A stretch of 64,000 bases of DNA from Pseudomonas abieticivorans (lineage in GTDB: Bacteria > Pseudomonadota > Gammaproteobacteria > Pseudomonadales > Pseudomonadaceae). The stretch covers positions 441,501 through 505,500 of the forward strand of contig NZ_CP094975.1 in NCBI RefSeq assembly GCF_023509015.1, in the 5' to 3' direction. The position numbers were made by a program, and so were the translations under genes. Below the pieces are notes generated by a model. That model worked only from the letters and a program-made list of their open reading frames with translations, did no database searches and was not told where the DNA came from. Shown here one piece after another: positions 18,405 to 27,221 of the stretch (within the stretch, counting starts at the first letter, position 1; each line of letters opens with the position of its first letter).

Positions 18405-19346
18405 TTAACGAACGGTCGTGGTAGTCGGGGTGGTGGTATAACGGTCGCTGCCCAGCACAATCACCGCATCACGGCGACGGCCACCGTAGGTTGCGGACAG
18501 GCTGGCGAAGAAGGCACCGCACAACAGGGCGATGAACATCCAGATAGACGTCCAGGCGGCGACTTTGGTCGCAGTGTCTGCAGCTTTCTGCGCGGCGAGT
18601 TTGGCATCCTCGACGGCCTGACGAGCCTGGCCGTACACCTGGTCGACACGCTGTTCGGCCTGGGCCTGGGACAGGTTGGTACGCTGGGCAATCAACTGGG
18701 CCAGGTAGGTACGGTCTTCGGCGCTCAACTGGCCACCGTTGTTGACGGTACGGGCAAAGATGCGGGTGACGATACCGTGTGCGGCGTCATCGCTGACGGC
18801 AGCCGGGCGATCATCGCGAAACAGCGTGTCGACGAAGTAACCGAACGGGTCGTTGGAGCCATTGCTGGCGCCGGCACCGGCCGCCCCACCGATGGCGCTC
18901 ACAGCCCCGGAAGCAACGCTGGCACCGGCTTGCACACCGCCACCGACCACGCTGCTGACCGAACCTACCAACAGCACGGCAGTGACCAGGGTTGCTACCG
19001 CCCACGCCAGGAAGCCGTGCGCGGTGTCGCGAAAGTACACTTCATCGCCATGCACGCTGGCCCACTTGACCCGCAGACGTCCGGCCAGGTAACCGCCCAG
19101 GCCCGACGCCACGATCTGGGTGAATGCCAACCAGACAATCGTCGAGATGCCCAGGCCCTTGGCGCTCATGCCGTGCCCAGCCCACGGCGATACCGCCGAA
19201 AAGCCGAGGCCAAAGCCCAGCAGCACAAGGATCATCGACAAGGCCGCCGCCCCCGCGGCACCTGCGAAGATCGCCGCCCAGGAGACGCCCGAATGACTCG
19301 AGGAGTCAGGCAGTACGCCATGGGTTACTTCTGCGTTAGTCATCAT
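18405..19346 (-). CDS. Multi-pass membrane protein of unknown function
   Basis: Protein of 313 residues. Helices are predicted at about residues 21-50 (VSWAAIFAGAAGAAALSMIL), 66-90, 108-140 and 264-288 (the last reads IWMFIALLCGAFFASLSAT). Between helices 3 and 4 is a ~120-residue soluble part with a long Ala/Gln-rich helical segment (SQAQAEQRVDQVYGQARQAV, KLAAQKAADTATKV), probably coiled coil. The N-terminal SWAAIFAGA pattern resembles a poorly characterised family of bacterial membrane proteins that includes proteins labelled PhnA-like. The C-terminus ends in a Thr-rich tail. It heads an operon with the 24-residue peptide. Function unknown. Confidence 0.7.
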   Translation of the reverse strand: MMTNAEVTHGVLPDSSSHSGVSWAAIFAGAAGAAALSMILVLLGFGLGFSAVSPWAGHGMSAKGLGISTIVWLAFTQIVASGLGGYLAGRLRVKWASVHGDEVYFRDTAHGFLAWAVATLVTAVLLVGSVSSVVGGGVQAGASVASGAVSAIGGAAGAGASNGSNDPFGYFVDTLFRDDRPAAVSDDAAHGIVTRIFARTVNNGGQLSAEDRTYLAQLIAQRTNLSQAQAEQRVDQVYGQARQAVEDAKLAAQKAADTATKVAAWTSIWMFIALLCGAFFASLSATYGGRRRDAVIVLGSDRYTTTPTTTTVR

Positions 19347-19606
19347 TATTGTGGTACTCCCGGCAGGATCGAATGGTTCGATTAAAGTGACTGCACTGAA
19401 AGTGAGTGCAGCGCACGTGCCAGTTTTACCAATAATAAAAATTGATTTAATTCAATGGGTTGTAGAAACAAGTTAAATCAGCACCATGCAATCTGCATGA
19501 TTGGGTATCCCGTGTACAGGCGTAATGCATTGTTACACTTTCATGGTGGCTGCCGATAAACGCTGACACACTGATGCCATCGAGCCCGCGATCCTCTGGA
19601 GTGCCT

Positions 19607-20137
19607 ATGTCTACCCCACCCAATTCAAAAAAGTCGGTCGTTGACCACCTGCGCTTTCACCGCGGCCACGAACACCTGAGCACCACTTTCGGCAACGATG
19701 GCTTCGCCCTCAAAGCTGAGTCATTCGCCAGGTTTTTCGGCACACCGACCTTCCTGGGTGCACAGACCTTGATCGTGGTGCTGTGGGTAATCGCCAACAT
19801 CACCGGCCTGACCCACTTCGACATCTACCCCTTCATCCTGCTTAACCTGGCGTTCAGCCTGCAGTCGGCCTACGCTGCGCCACTGATCCTGCTGGCACAG
19901 ACCCGCCAGGCAGCCCGCGACAAGGCCGAATCAGAAGCCGACGCGATGCACCGCGAAGACTTGGCTCGCGATAACACCGAGCGCCAGGAACGCGCCGCGC
20001 AAAACACTGCGGTATTAATGGAACTGCTCAAGCAGAACACTGAGCTCACCGAAAACACCCGGCAACTGACCGAGCGCGTCGAAACCCTGACCCGTCAAAT
20101 GCACGAGCACCTGCTCAATGCACAGGCATCGTCATAA
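19607..20137 (+). CDS. DUF1003 membrane protein
   Basis: Protein of 176 residues in the DUF1003 family. It has a conserved soluble start (FGNDGFALKAESFARFFGTP), two membrane helices at about 57-75 (GAQTLIVVLWVIANITGL) and 83-105 (DIYPFILLNLAFSLQSAYAA, then PLILLAQTRQAARDK), and a C-terminal charged helix rich in Glu and Gln that should form a coiled coil (ENTRQLTERVETLTRQMHEH). The start at 19607 has GGAG 7 bases upstream. Function of the family is unknown. The ~260 bases before it, shared with the divergent membrane-protein gene, are AT-rich around 19420-19520 and probably hold both promoters. Confidence 0.85.
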   Translation: MSTPPNSKKSVVDHLRFHRGHEHLSTTFGNDGFALKAESFARFFGTPTFLGAQTLIVVLWVIANITGLTHFDIYPFILLNLAFSLQSAYAAPLILLAQTRQAARDKAESEADAMHREDLARDNTERQERAAQNTAVLMELLKQNTELTENTRQLTERVETLTRQMHEHLLNAQASS

Positions 20138-20191
20138 GCGCGATTTAGCTTTATTCTGGGCGTTTGCCCTACTCCAACAAGGAACCTGTAA

Positions 20192-20629
20192 ATGTCGCAC
20201 ACCCTGCTGGTCCTCAACGGCCCGAACCTGAACATGCTCGGCAAACGCGAGCCCACCGTGTATGGCCACGAAACCCTGGCCGATGTGCAAGCCATGTGCG
20301 AGCGCGTAGGCACCGAGCTGGGCTTTACCGTTGAGTGCCACCAGACCAACCATGAAGGCGTGATGATCGACTGGATTCACCAGGCGCGCGGCCGCGTGTC
20401 CGGCATCGTCATCAACCCGGGCGCCTGGACCCACACCTCGGTGGCGATCCATGACGCCCTGATCGCCGCCGAGATCCCGGTCCTGGAAGTGCACATCTCC
20501 AACGTGCACAAGCGTGAAGCCTTCCGCCACCACTCCTACGTGTCACTGGTGGCGGTCGGGGTGATCGCCGGCTTCGGCACCCATGGCTATGCCTTGGCCA
20601 TCCAGCACTTCGCCAAGCTGTTGAAGTAA
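20192..20629 (+). CDS. aroQ: 3-dehydroquinate dehydratase, type II
   Basis: Type II dehydroquinase of 145 residues, which dehydrates 3-dehydroquinate to 3-dehydroshikimate in the shikimate pathway (or in quinate breakdown) and works as a dodecamer. Diagnostic features are the N-terminal [19 protein letters not shown], with catalytic Tyr24, [16 protein letters not shown] and [17 protein letters not shown] second aroQ copy linked to accBC is common in Pseudomonas; this copy has no acc genes beside it, so it may be a paralogue. AAGGAA precedes the ATG. It ends 7 bases before the end of the convergent toxin-like gene. Confidence 0.95.
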   Translation: MSHTLLVLNGPNLNMLGKREPTVYGHETLADVQAMCERVGTELGFTVECHQTNHEGVMIDWIHQARGRVSGIVINPGAWTHTSVAIHDALIAAEIPVLEVHISNVHKREAFRHHSYVSLVAVGVIAGFGTHGYALAIQHFAKLLK

Positions 20630-20636
20630 ACCCGCG

Positions 20637-23558
20637 TCAGCGGGTGTGCAGCCAGCTGTGGGCATTGCCAATTTCGATCTGCAGTTTTTCCGCGAATGGG
20701 AAGTAATGTTCCACCAGCTTGTCCAGTTGCTCGTCGTATGCGTTGGATATCACGCCGACTTGCTCCTTGAGCGACTTGCGCAGCATCAGGTCGTAATAGT
20801 CGGGACGTTCACTCTTGAGCATGACGTTGAACAACGAGGGGCCGGTCAAGGCGAACACCTCTTTTTCATAAGCGTTGACCGCCGCCAGGGATTGGGCGGT
20901 GGCCACGCCGTCGGCATCCTTGACCAACACCGGTCGGGCTTTTTCATAAAAGCCCTGGTTCAAGCGGAAATTCCTGCTCATTTCCTTGGAAATGGCCTTG
21001 AGCACCGGGTTGTTGGCATGACTGGCGAAGTGGCTGGCGGTGTAGCCGGCAAACTGCAGGTCGTCGAGTTGCACCGCATCGTTGAGCAGAATGTCGTTGG
21101 CCTGCGCCGGCAGGTCGCTCTGGCTGACGGATACAATACTGTCGTCAAGCTCCATGAACAGACCACCATAGTGGTCCACCAGCGGGAACCGCAGGATATT
21201 GGAGGCCGATGAATAATTACGCCCCAGGCTCTCGCAACTGAGGCGGTATTGCTCGGCATTGTCCGAGGCCTTGAACACATCGAAGAACGGGTCATCCTTG
21301 AGCAGCGACACTTGCAAGCCTGGCACCCGCGACTTCAACGAAGTGGTCACCCGTTCTATCTGTTCCACGCTCTGGACATCCATGTGCAGCATCGTGGTGT
21401 AGGTGGGCATCTTTCTCGCATTGGCCACGATATTGTCCAACAACTCTGCACCGATGGGCTCCTCGCCTATCCAGATATAGTGCATAAGCTTGGGCACCGG
21501 GGTGGTCGTGATCGGTACCGGCGGTAGCGAAGGCAAGACTATTTTCTTGATCGTCAGCGGCCTTGGCAAGTACGCCTTGGTCGCGGCGTAAACTGCATTA
21601 TTACCGGTTACCCACGGGCCGGCTGCGCTCTTCCAGGCCAGGTCCGATGCCCCCAGGTGGTCCAGGCGCCAGCACGCCTGGTCGGCATCGAACACCGCCA
21701 GCATGTTGCCGCGCGGCGTGGGCACCGCGTAGCGCCCGATCATGCCGATCACATCGTCCATGGGCATCTGCACGCTGGCACGCGTCATGTTCAGCAACAG
21801 CGGATGCGGAGTCAGGCCGCCGCCGCCCTTGAGGCGCTGCGCAGGCAGCAATTGCCACTCGCCCGCCGCATCGAGTTCCACTGGCAGTGCGCCATAGAAA
21901 CTGTAAGGGTTCAACGGATCGACGATGACCACGTGCTGGAAGTTGTCGATGACCCGCACCTGATAGGTACGCCTATTGATCACGATGTAATAGCCGTCGC
22001 CTTCCAACAACCAGATCTTGCGAAAACGGCCCTTCGTGCCCTGGATGTTATCGGCGCGCAAACGAATGTCTGACCGGTAGGGTTCAAGTTTGAGGTTGAC
22101 CTGTTCGACAGACAACTTCGCGACGGGCACCGGCGTGTTATCCAACTCCTCCGCAACGGGTACTTCCACCGTCGGCTCCAGTTCGACATCGGCGTTGATG
22201 ACGTTGGTTTCCTCTTCGAACACTTCGATGTCCTCGCCTTCCACCTCCGACAGTTCGGCCAGTTCACCACTGCTGCGCAGTAACGGCACGTTCAGCAAGG
22301 TATTCAAGGCATTGATCAGAGCGCTGCGGATGGCGGCCTTGCGTGACTCGGTTGTCTTGCCCTTGACCGCTTCGTAGGAGTTAAGCCCCACATTGAGCAG
22401 GCCAGCCCCGACCATGCTCAACGCTACGGGCCAGCTTAGGGGCGCCAACGCGCCGAACACCCCCATGAAGGCATTCATGTACCCGATCCACAACTGGCGA
22501 TCCAGTTGCGCGTTGGTCGTCAACAAGTACGCCGCGTCCGCTTGCTGCTCGGCCTTGGCCCACTTGCGGGTAAATTCCATGCTGATGCCGTCGAGGGGGG
22601 TGTAGGTGTGGCACAACAAGGTTTGTCCGGCATGCCAGGGCTTTTCGGCTATCTCTGACAGGGCAAGGCGCATTTTCGCCCAGTCAGCCGATGCCTGCCG
22701 CTCATGGCGCAAGAACTGGCTGATGAAACGGTCGGCCAATTTCGGATTCCCCGCCTTGGCCTGCACCCAGGCATACATCTGCTGCTCATTGTCAAAAACC
22801 TGGAAAGTCTTGACATGGCGGGGGCAGTAAAGAATCTGCCGCCCCGTATCGGCCACCATGCGCATGATGCTGATGGCAGCGTAGTCGCCGATTTGAAACG
22901 TACGCAGGCTATCGGGTTGCGCTGAACGGCCGCTCAGGTTCAGCAACTGGCTGGGGGTAAACGGATGGTTGAGGTCGGCAATCACCACGCTGTAGACCAG
23001 CAGGAAATCTTCGGCCAGGAACGCTCCCTCCCTGAACTGACGTACCGCGGCATCGAGCATGGCCATCTTGCACAGCGCACTGTAGAACTCGCCCTGAGTA
23101 AGCCAGAAGTCATCGATGACCTTCTGGTAGGTCTTGGCAAATTCATGTTCCCAGAGGTACGCCTGCACGTCGGCGGCCAACAGGCGCACTTCATTGCTCT
23201 CATCAAACAGGGTATGCGTTGAGTCGTCGGTGTAAAAGCCGGACCACAGGTTCAGATCATCGATCCCCATCTGCTCCTTGGCCTTGAAACGCTTGATGAC
23301 TAACTCCACCAACGTCATTGACTCGATCGGGTAACCGTCGTGCATCCAACCGTTATAGGTCTTTGTACTGCCCTGGCCTGAATCGAAACGATGCCAATAA
23401 ATCTTGTTTGGATCGGTGTCCAGATCAGTGTGCAAGGCCAGGATTTCCCGGGCCACGTCGGTGGCGACACTATGGATGTCGGGAAACTCATCGACCCATT
23501 GGGTGATTTTATCGACCAGACTATCGAAGGAAACCTGGAGGGGCTGTTGTACTGTCAT
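20637..23558 (-). CDS. Large toxin-like protein with TcdA/TcdB-type glycosyltransferase domain
   Basis: Protein of 973 residues from the ATG at 23558 (MTVQQPLQVSFDSL, AGG upstream); a longer 987-residue form is possible. The N-terminal ~450 residues resemble the dermonecrotic-toxin-like region (DUF6543 type) found in large Pseudomonas effectors, with a hydrophobic stretch at about 356-395 (NAFMGVFGALAPLSWPVALS) that could enter a membrane. Residues 690-973 look like a clostridial-toxin-type GT-A fold: HYIWIG at 693-698 and YSSASNILRFPLVDHYGG leading to LFMELDDS. Aligned by spacing to C. difficile TcdB, Asp270, Arg273, Tyr284, Asp286 and Asp288 become Asn787, Arg790, Phe801, Glu803 and Asp805. 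No signal peptide, immunity gene or secretion gene is adjacent. An effector or toxin role is inferred. Confidence 0.72.
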   Translation of the reverse strand: MTVQQPLQVSFDSLVDKITQWVDEFPDIHSVATDVAREILALHTDLDTDPNKIYWHRFDSGQGSTKTYNGWMHDGYPIESMTLVELVIKRFKAKEQMGIDDLNLWSGFYTDDSTHTLFDESNEVRLLAADVQAYLWEHEFAKTYQKVIDDFWLTQGEFYSALCKMAMLDAAVRQFREGAFLAEDFLLVYSVVIADLNHPFTPSQLLNLSGRSAQPDSLRTFQIGDYAAISIMRMVADTGRQILYCPRHVKTFQVFDNEQQMYAWVQAKAGNPKLADRFISQFLRHERQASADWAKMRLALSEIAEKPWHAGQTLLCHTYTPLDGISMEFTRKWAKAEQQADAAYLLTTNAQLDRQLWIGYMNAFMGVFGALAPLSWPVALSMVGAGLLNVGLNSYEAVKGKTTESRKAAIRSALINALNTLLNVPLLRSSGELAELSEVEGEDIEVFEEETNVINADVELEPTVEVPVAEELDNTPVPVAKLSVEQVNLKLEPYRSDIRLRADNIQGTKGRFRKIWLLEGDGYYIVINRRTYQVRVIDNFQHVVIVDPLNPYSFYGALPVELDAAGEWQLLPAQRLKGGGGLTPHPLLLNMTRASVQMPMDDVIGMIGRYAVPTPRGNMLAVFDADQACWRLDHLGASDLAWKSAAGPWVTGNNAVYAATKAYLPRPLTIKKIVLPSLPPVPITTTPVPKLMHYIWIGEEPIGAELLDNIVANARKMPTYTTMLHMDVQSVEQIERVTTSLKSRVPGLQVSLLKDDPFFDVFKASDNAEQYRLSCESLGRNYSSASNILRFPLVDHYGGLFMELDDSIVSVSQSDLPAQANDILLNDAVQLDDLQFAGYTASHFASHANNPVLKAISKEMSRNFRLNQGFYEKARPVLVKDADGVATAQSLAAVNAYEKEVFALTGPSLFNVMLKSERPDYYDLMLRKSLKEQVGVISNAYDEQLDKLVEHYFPFAEKLQIEIGNAHSWLHTR

Positions 23559-23636
23559 GGTAACTACCTGTGTTGAGTGAAGGCACAGGTTAAGCGCCAT
23601 TGCAGCCTGGCTTGCGCTACATGTGTAATGCGCCTG

Positions 23637-24554
23637 TCAGGCGCTGAAGCGTTTGCGGTACTCACCCGGGCTAATGCCAAACCGATGTTTGAACGCCGTG
23701 GAAAAATAGCTCGAATCAGAGAATCCCCAATCGTAGCCCAGCGCCGAAAGCTTGTGCTCGCAACCTGGCTGGCGCAGGGTTTCGGCGCAGCGCTCCAAGC
23801 GCTGGTGCTTGATGTACTGCGCCACTACCAGGCCCTTTTTCGAAAACATGCGGTAAAGGCCGCGCACCGAGACGCCCACTTCGCGCGCCAGCAGGTCGGG
23901 GCATAGCGCATCGCTGCGAAGGTGTTCTTCGATGAACGCCAGGCTTCTGCGGAACAAGCGCTCGTGCGGGTCGCTCGCCTCTTGCTGATGGGTCAGGGCT
24001 GGGCGTAACAGGCTGACAACGGCGTCCAGGACCGCCTCGCTTTCTACCTGGCTCAATGGACCCTGCTGCGCCGCCTCCAGGATCAGGCCATGGGATAACC
24101 GCGCGATCGGTAACTGCGCGCCGATGGTCTGGCCGCACTGCACGGAGCCAAAGCGCGCCGCCTGGTTGAGCACCGCATGGGGCAGGATCAGTGAAAGCTG
24201 CCGGGAGTTTTGCCCGTACGTAAAATCACAAGGCCGGGACGCGTCGATCAAGGTGATATCGCCTTTCGCCAACCGCGCGCGCGCTTCGCCCTGGGCCATT
24301 TGTGCCTGGCCTTCCAACTGGAACACGGCGAAATACTTGCGGCCATCGGCGGCGCTGGCCAAGCGTTGCGTGCGATATAAGCGGGCATGGCTGGCGTCCA
24401 CGAAGCTCATTTTCAGTGCACCGCGCTCGAACCCACGAATGCCCCCCGCGAAATCATCGGCCAACGGCTGGGCCTCGAAAGCCCCGCAGATTTGGTTGAT
24501 GCTGTGCAGCCAATGTTCGAAGCCCTGGCTGCCCGGTACCTGTGCCGTATTCAT
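23637..24554 (-). CDS. FeaR-like AraC-family regulator
   Basis: Protein of 305 residues from the ATG at 24554. The N-terminal domain (GFEHWLHSINQICGAFEAQP, then ARLAKGDITLIDASRPCDFT) matches the FeaR-type ligand-binding domain, and the C-terminus is an AraC double helix-turn-helix (LLAREVGVSVRGLYRMFSKK; DWGFSDSSYFSTAFKHRFG). FeaR of E. coli activates the genes turning phenylethylamine into phenylacetate. Its position directly downstream of paaX, 65 bases away on the same strand, fits a role in feeding phenylacetate into the cluster, but no feaB or tynA is in the window. The upstream GTG at 24566 is less likely. Confidence 0.75.
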   Translation of the reverse strand: MNTAQVPGSQGFEHWLHSINQICGAFEAQPLADDFAGGIRGFERGALKMSFVDASHARLYRTQRLASAADGRKYFAVFQLEGQAQMAQGEARARLAKGDITLIDASRPCDFTYGQNSRQLSLILPHAVLNQAARFGSVQCGQTIGAQLPIARLSHGLILEAAQQGPLSQVESEAVLDAVVSLLRPALTHQQEASDPHERLFRRSLAFIEEHLRSDALCPDLLAREVGVSVRGLYRMFSKKGLVVAQYIKHQRLERCAETLRQPGCEHKLSALGYDWGFSDSSYFSTAFKHRFGISPGEYRKRFSA

Positions 24555-24619
24555 GACCTGCCTCACATGCGCATGTATTGTTATTGTCTACGCCTTGCGC
24601 CGAGCACTTGGCTGGCGGC

Positions 24620-25543
24620 TCAGTCGAGCCCGCCGAAACGCCGGTAAAAGCCCTCCCCCACTTCAGGCAACGGCCCGTCGGCGGTTTCCATGGTAGCGCT
24701 CAACCACTGCTCGGCCCTGGCGTAGATCAACCGGTAGATATTGCGGCACAACTGGCGTGCGGCGCGGCCCTCCCAGTCGCTCGGCAACAATTCGTCGGGC
24801 AGTTGCGGGTCGCGCAGCAGCAACTTGCGATACTCATGAATCAGCAAGATACGCGCCAGGAAGCAGTCTTGCGGTTGCAGTTGCTCCTGCTCGCGCAGGG
24901 CCTGCCAGAGCGGGCGGAACAGCTGGATGAACTCGCTGTAGTGCACGGCCAGCTCGTCCAGGCTCCAGCTTTCCTTGACTTGCGTGCGCAAGGCCTTGGA
25001 GGCCAGCGCATCTTGGGCGGTGGTCTCGAACACGAGGGTATCCTCCAGCACGCCCAACTCGGCCAGGGTGGCATTGAGGTCGGCGCGCTCGTAACGCGGG
25101 CAAGCCAACAGCGCCGGGGTGACCACGCCGAAGCCTTGCCACTCTAATTCTTCACGCACCAGCTTGCGTTTTTCCGCGCTCAACTGGGTGCCCAGCACCA
25201 GGCACCAGGAGCCGTCCCAGGCCGGCAGCGTGCTGCTGTAGACACGCTTGAAGGCCTTGTCGAAACGCCGCCGGCCGGTGCCGGTCAGGCTGTAATCGCT
25301 ACGCCGGCCGACCTTTTCAGCGGTCAGCCAGTTTTCCTTGGTCAGGCGGAAGATCGAGGTACGGATCAGCCGTTCGTTGATGCCCATGGGTTCGAGCAAC
25401 TGGATCAGGCTGCCCAGCCACACCGTGCCGCCGTGGGGCTCGATGGCATCGCCGTACAGGGTGATGATCAGGGAACTGGCGCGGATCGGCGTTTGCTGCT
25501 GGAAGCGGGTGATCAGATGGTTCAAGGGCGCAAGCGACGACAT
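24620..25543 (-). CDS. paaX: Phenylacetate-responsive repressor PaaX
   Basis: Transcriptional repressor of phenylacetate genes, 307 residues, released by phenylacetyl-CoA. The start at 25543 gives MSSLAPLNHLITRFQQQTPI, the family's N-terminus. Typical features are SLIITLYGDAIEPHGGTVWL followed by LGSLIQLLEPMGINERLIRT (winged helix), and the C-terminal PaaX domain (LPDELLPSDWEGRAARQLCR). The gene follows paaY by 49 bases on the same strand. The likely operators are in the paaY/paaF intergenic region and upstream of paaA, which share a motif. Confidence 0.95.
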   Translation of the reverse strand: MSSLAPLNHLITRFQQQTPIRASSLIITLYGDAIEPHGGTVWLGSLIQLLEPMGINERLIRTSIFRLTKENWLTAEKVGRRSDYSLTGTGRRRFDKAFKRVYSSTLPAWDGSWCLVLGTQLSAEKRKLVREELEWQGFGVVTPALLACPRYERADLNATLAELGVLEDTLVFETTAQDALASKALRTQVKESWSLDELAVHYSEFIQLFRPLWQALREQEQLQPQDCFLARILLIHEYRKLLLRDPQLPDELLPSDWEGRAARQLCRNIYRLIYARAEQWLSATMETADGPLPEVGEGFYRRFGGLD

Positions 25544-25592
25544 GGAGTTTCCGTACGCAAAAAAAAGGGAATATACCGCACACACCGACGGC

Positions 25593-26189
25593 TTAGCAGC
25601 TGACGGGCTTGGGCCTGAAGCCGTCGTCGCTCAAGCGAGGCCGGTCGGCCTCCACTTCGCGCAACGGCAGGCACTCGACCAGGCTGGCCAGGCAGCGCTG
25701 TGCCAGTGCCTGGTATTGCCGCGTGCCAGCCTGCTTCCAGGCCACTTCCTCATCACGCAGGCTACGCTTGACGGTGGCCGGCGAGCCCATCACCAGTGAC
25801 TGCTCCTGGCAGCGAAAGCCGGCTTTGACGAAGGCCGCCGCCGAAACAAAACTGCGCGGCGCAATGTGCGCGTTGTCCATCACCACCGCGTTCATGCCCA
25901 CCAGCGCATCGGCGCCAATGCGGCAACCGTGCAGCACCGCGCCGTGGCCGATGTGGCCGTTACGCTCGACCACCGTGTCGCTGTCGGGAAAGCCATGCAT
26001 CACGCAGGTGTCCTGCAGGTTGGCACCCTCGTGCAGCACGATGCGGCCGAAATCGCCGCGCAGGCTGGCCAGCGGGCCGACATAACAGTGGGGGCCAATG
26101 ATGACGTCGCCGATCAGCACGGCGGTGGGGTGCACATAGGCAGTGGGGTGTACCACCGGGGTGAGGCCCTCAAGGCTGTAGCAGGTCAT
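25593..26189 (-). CDS. paaY: PaaY, gamma-carbonic-anhydrase-fold hexapeptide protein (thioesterase)
   Basis: Left-handed beta-helix protein of 198 residues with hexapeptide repeats ([40 protein letters not shown]). The metal-binding histidines of the gamma-carbonic anhydrase family are in [14 protein letters not shown]. In E. coli PaaY is a thioesterase that relieves trapped toxic acyl-CoA intermediates of the pathway and influences PaaX. It heads the minus-strand paaY-paaX unit and is divergent from paaF across a 234-base AT-rich promoter region. Confidence 0.93.
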   Translation of the reverse strand: MTCYSLEGLTPVVHPTAYVHPTAVLIGDVIIGPHCYVGPLASLRGDFGRIVLHEGANLQDTCVMHGFPDSDTVVERNGHIGHGAVLHGCRIGADALVGMNAVVMDNAHIAPRSFVSAAAFVKAGFRCQEQSLVMGSPATVKRSLRDEEVAWKQAGTRQYQALAQRCLASLVECLPLREVEADRPRLSDDGFRPKPVSC

Positions 26190-26221
26190 TGCACCCTCCA
26201 GCGGAAATAAATTTATTTTTG

Positions 26222-26245
26222 TATTTATCTTGTATCACATAAATG
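26222..26245. promoter_or_regulatory. Motif shared with the paaA promoter (possible PaaX operator)
   Basis: The segment TATTTATCTTGTATCACATA matches TATTTATTTGTGTATCACTT upstream of paaA apart from a two-base gap and two substitutions. It lies about 35-55 bases before the paaY start and 180 bases before paaF, in very AT-rich sequence. A shared regulator site is the simplest reading; PaaX is the obvious candidate. Confidence 0.45.
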
Positions 26246-26346
26246 GCAGACATAAAAGGCCTTATATCCCCGTAAATACTCGAATAAAAAGCTTTAATAA
26301 CAGGTCACACAAAAATTATAGACACCATTTTTTACTTTTACAAAGC

Positions 26347-26374
26347 TTGTTCTGTATCGCATTGTGCGTATACT
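26347..26374 (+). promoter_or_regulatory. Probable promoter of paaFGHJK
   Basis: TTGTTC at 26347-26352 and TATACT at 26369-26374 with 16-base spacing, a good sigma-70 pair, 50 bases upstream of the paaF start. The spacer holds TGTATCGCATTG, which partly resembles the TGTATCACAT motif farther upstream and could be an overlapping operator. Confidence 0.5.
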
Positions 26375-26423
26375 CGGGCAAAACGGCCCAACCGCCAACA
26401 ACAACAAAATGAGGAGTGCCGTC

Positions 26424-27194
26424 ATGCCGCACACCCTTGCCGTGCAAACGCTGGATCAGGTGCGCCTGATCAGCCTGCAGCGCCCGCAAGCGCTCAACGC
26501 CTTGAACACCCAGTTGCTGGGTGAACTGGCCGACGCCCTGGCCGAGGCCGAAACCGACCCCGGCATCGGCGCCGTGGTGATCACCGGCAGCGCTCGTGCA
26601 TTCGCCGCCGGTGCCGACATCGCCGAAATGGCCCAGCGCGACCTGGTGGGCATGCTAGATGACCCGCGCCAAGCTTCTTGGCAGCGCATCACCGCCTTCA
26701 AGAAACCACTGGTGGCCGCCATCAACGGCTATGCCCTGGGCGGCGGCTGCGAGTTGGCGATGCACGCCGACATCCTGATCGCCGGCAGCGATGCCCTGTT
26801 CGGCCAACCTGAAATCAACCTGGGGATCATGCCCGGCGCCGGTGGCACCCAACGGCTGCTGCGCGCGGTGGGCAAGTCGATGGCCATGCAGATGGTGCTC
26901 ACCGGCGAGCCGATCAGCGCGCGCCAGGCCCAGCAAGCGGGCCTGGTGAGTGAGGTCACCCAGCCGGAACTGACCGTGGAACGCGCCCTGCAGATCGCCC
27001 ACGCCATCGCCGCCAAAGCGCCGCTGGCCGTGCGCCTGGCCAAGGAAGCGCTGCTCAAGGCCATGGACACGGACCTGGCCAGCGGCCTGCGTTTCGAGCG
27101 CCATGTCTTCACCCTGCTGGCCGGCACCCAGGACCGTGAAGAAGGCATCCGCGCCTTCCAGGAAAAACGCCGCGCCAGCTTCACCGGCCACTGA
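26424..27194 (+). CDS. paaF: 2,3-dehydroadipyl-CoA hydratase PaaF
   Basis: Enoyl-CoA hydratase of 256 residues for the beta-oxidation stage, hydrating 2,3-dehydroadipyl-CoA. The crotonase oxyanion-hole segments are GSARAFAAGADIAEMAQRD and NGYALGGGCELAMHADI. The catalytic glutamates lie in GGGCELAMH and in FGQPEINLGIMPGAGGTQRL. The start at 26424 has GAGGAG at 26411-26416. First gene of paaFGHJK; older P. putida papers call it paaA or phaA. The gap to paaG is 27 bases. Confidence 0.94.
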   Translation: MPHTLAVQTLDQVRLISLQRPQALNALNTQLLGELADALAEAETDPGIGAVVITGSARAFAAGADIAEMAQRDLVGMLDDPRQASWQRITAFKKPLVAAINGYALGGGCELAMHADILIAGSDALFGQPEINLGIMPGAGGTQRLLRAVGKSMAMQMVLTGEPISARQAQQAGLVSEVTQPELTVERALQIAHAIAAKAPLAVRLAKEALLKAMDTDLASGLRFERHVFTLLAGTQDREEGIRAFQEKRRASFTGH

Positions 27195-27221
27195 ATCCCC
27201 TACCCCAGAGCGACCGACACC

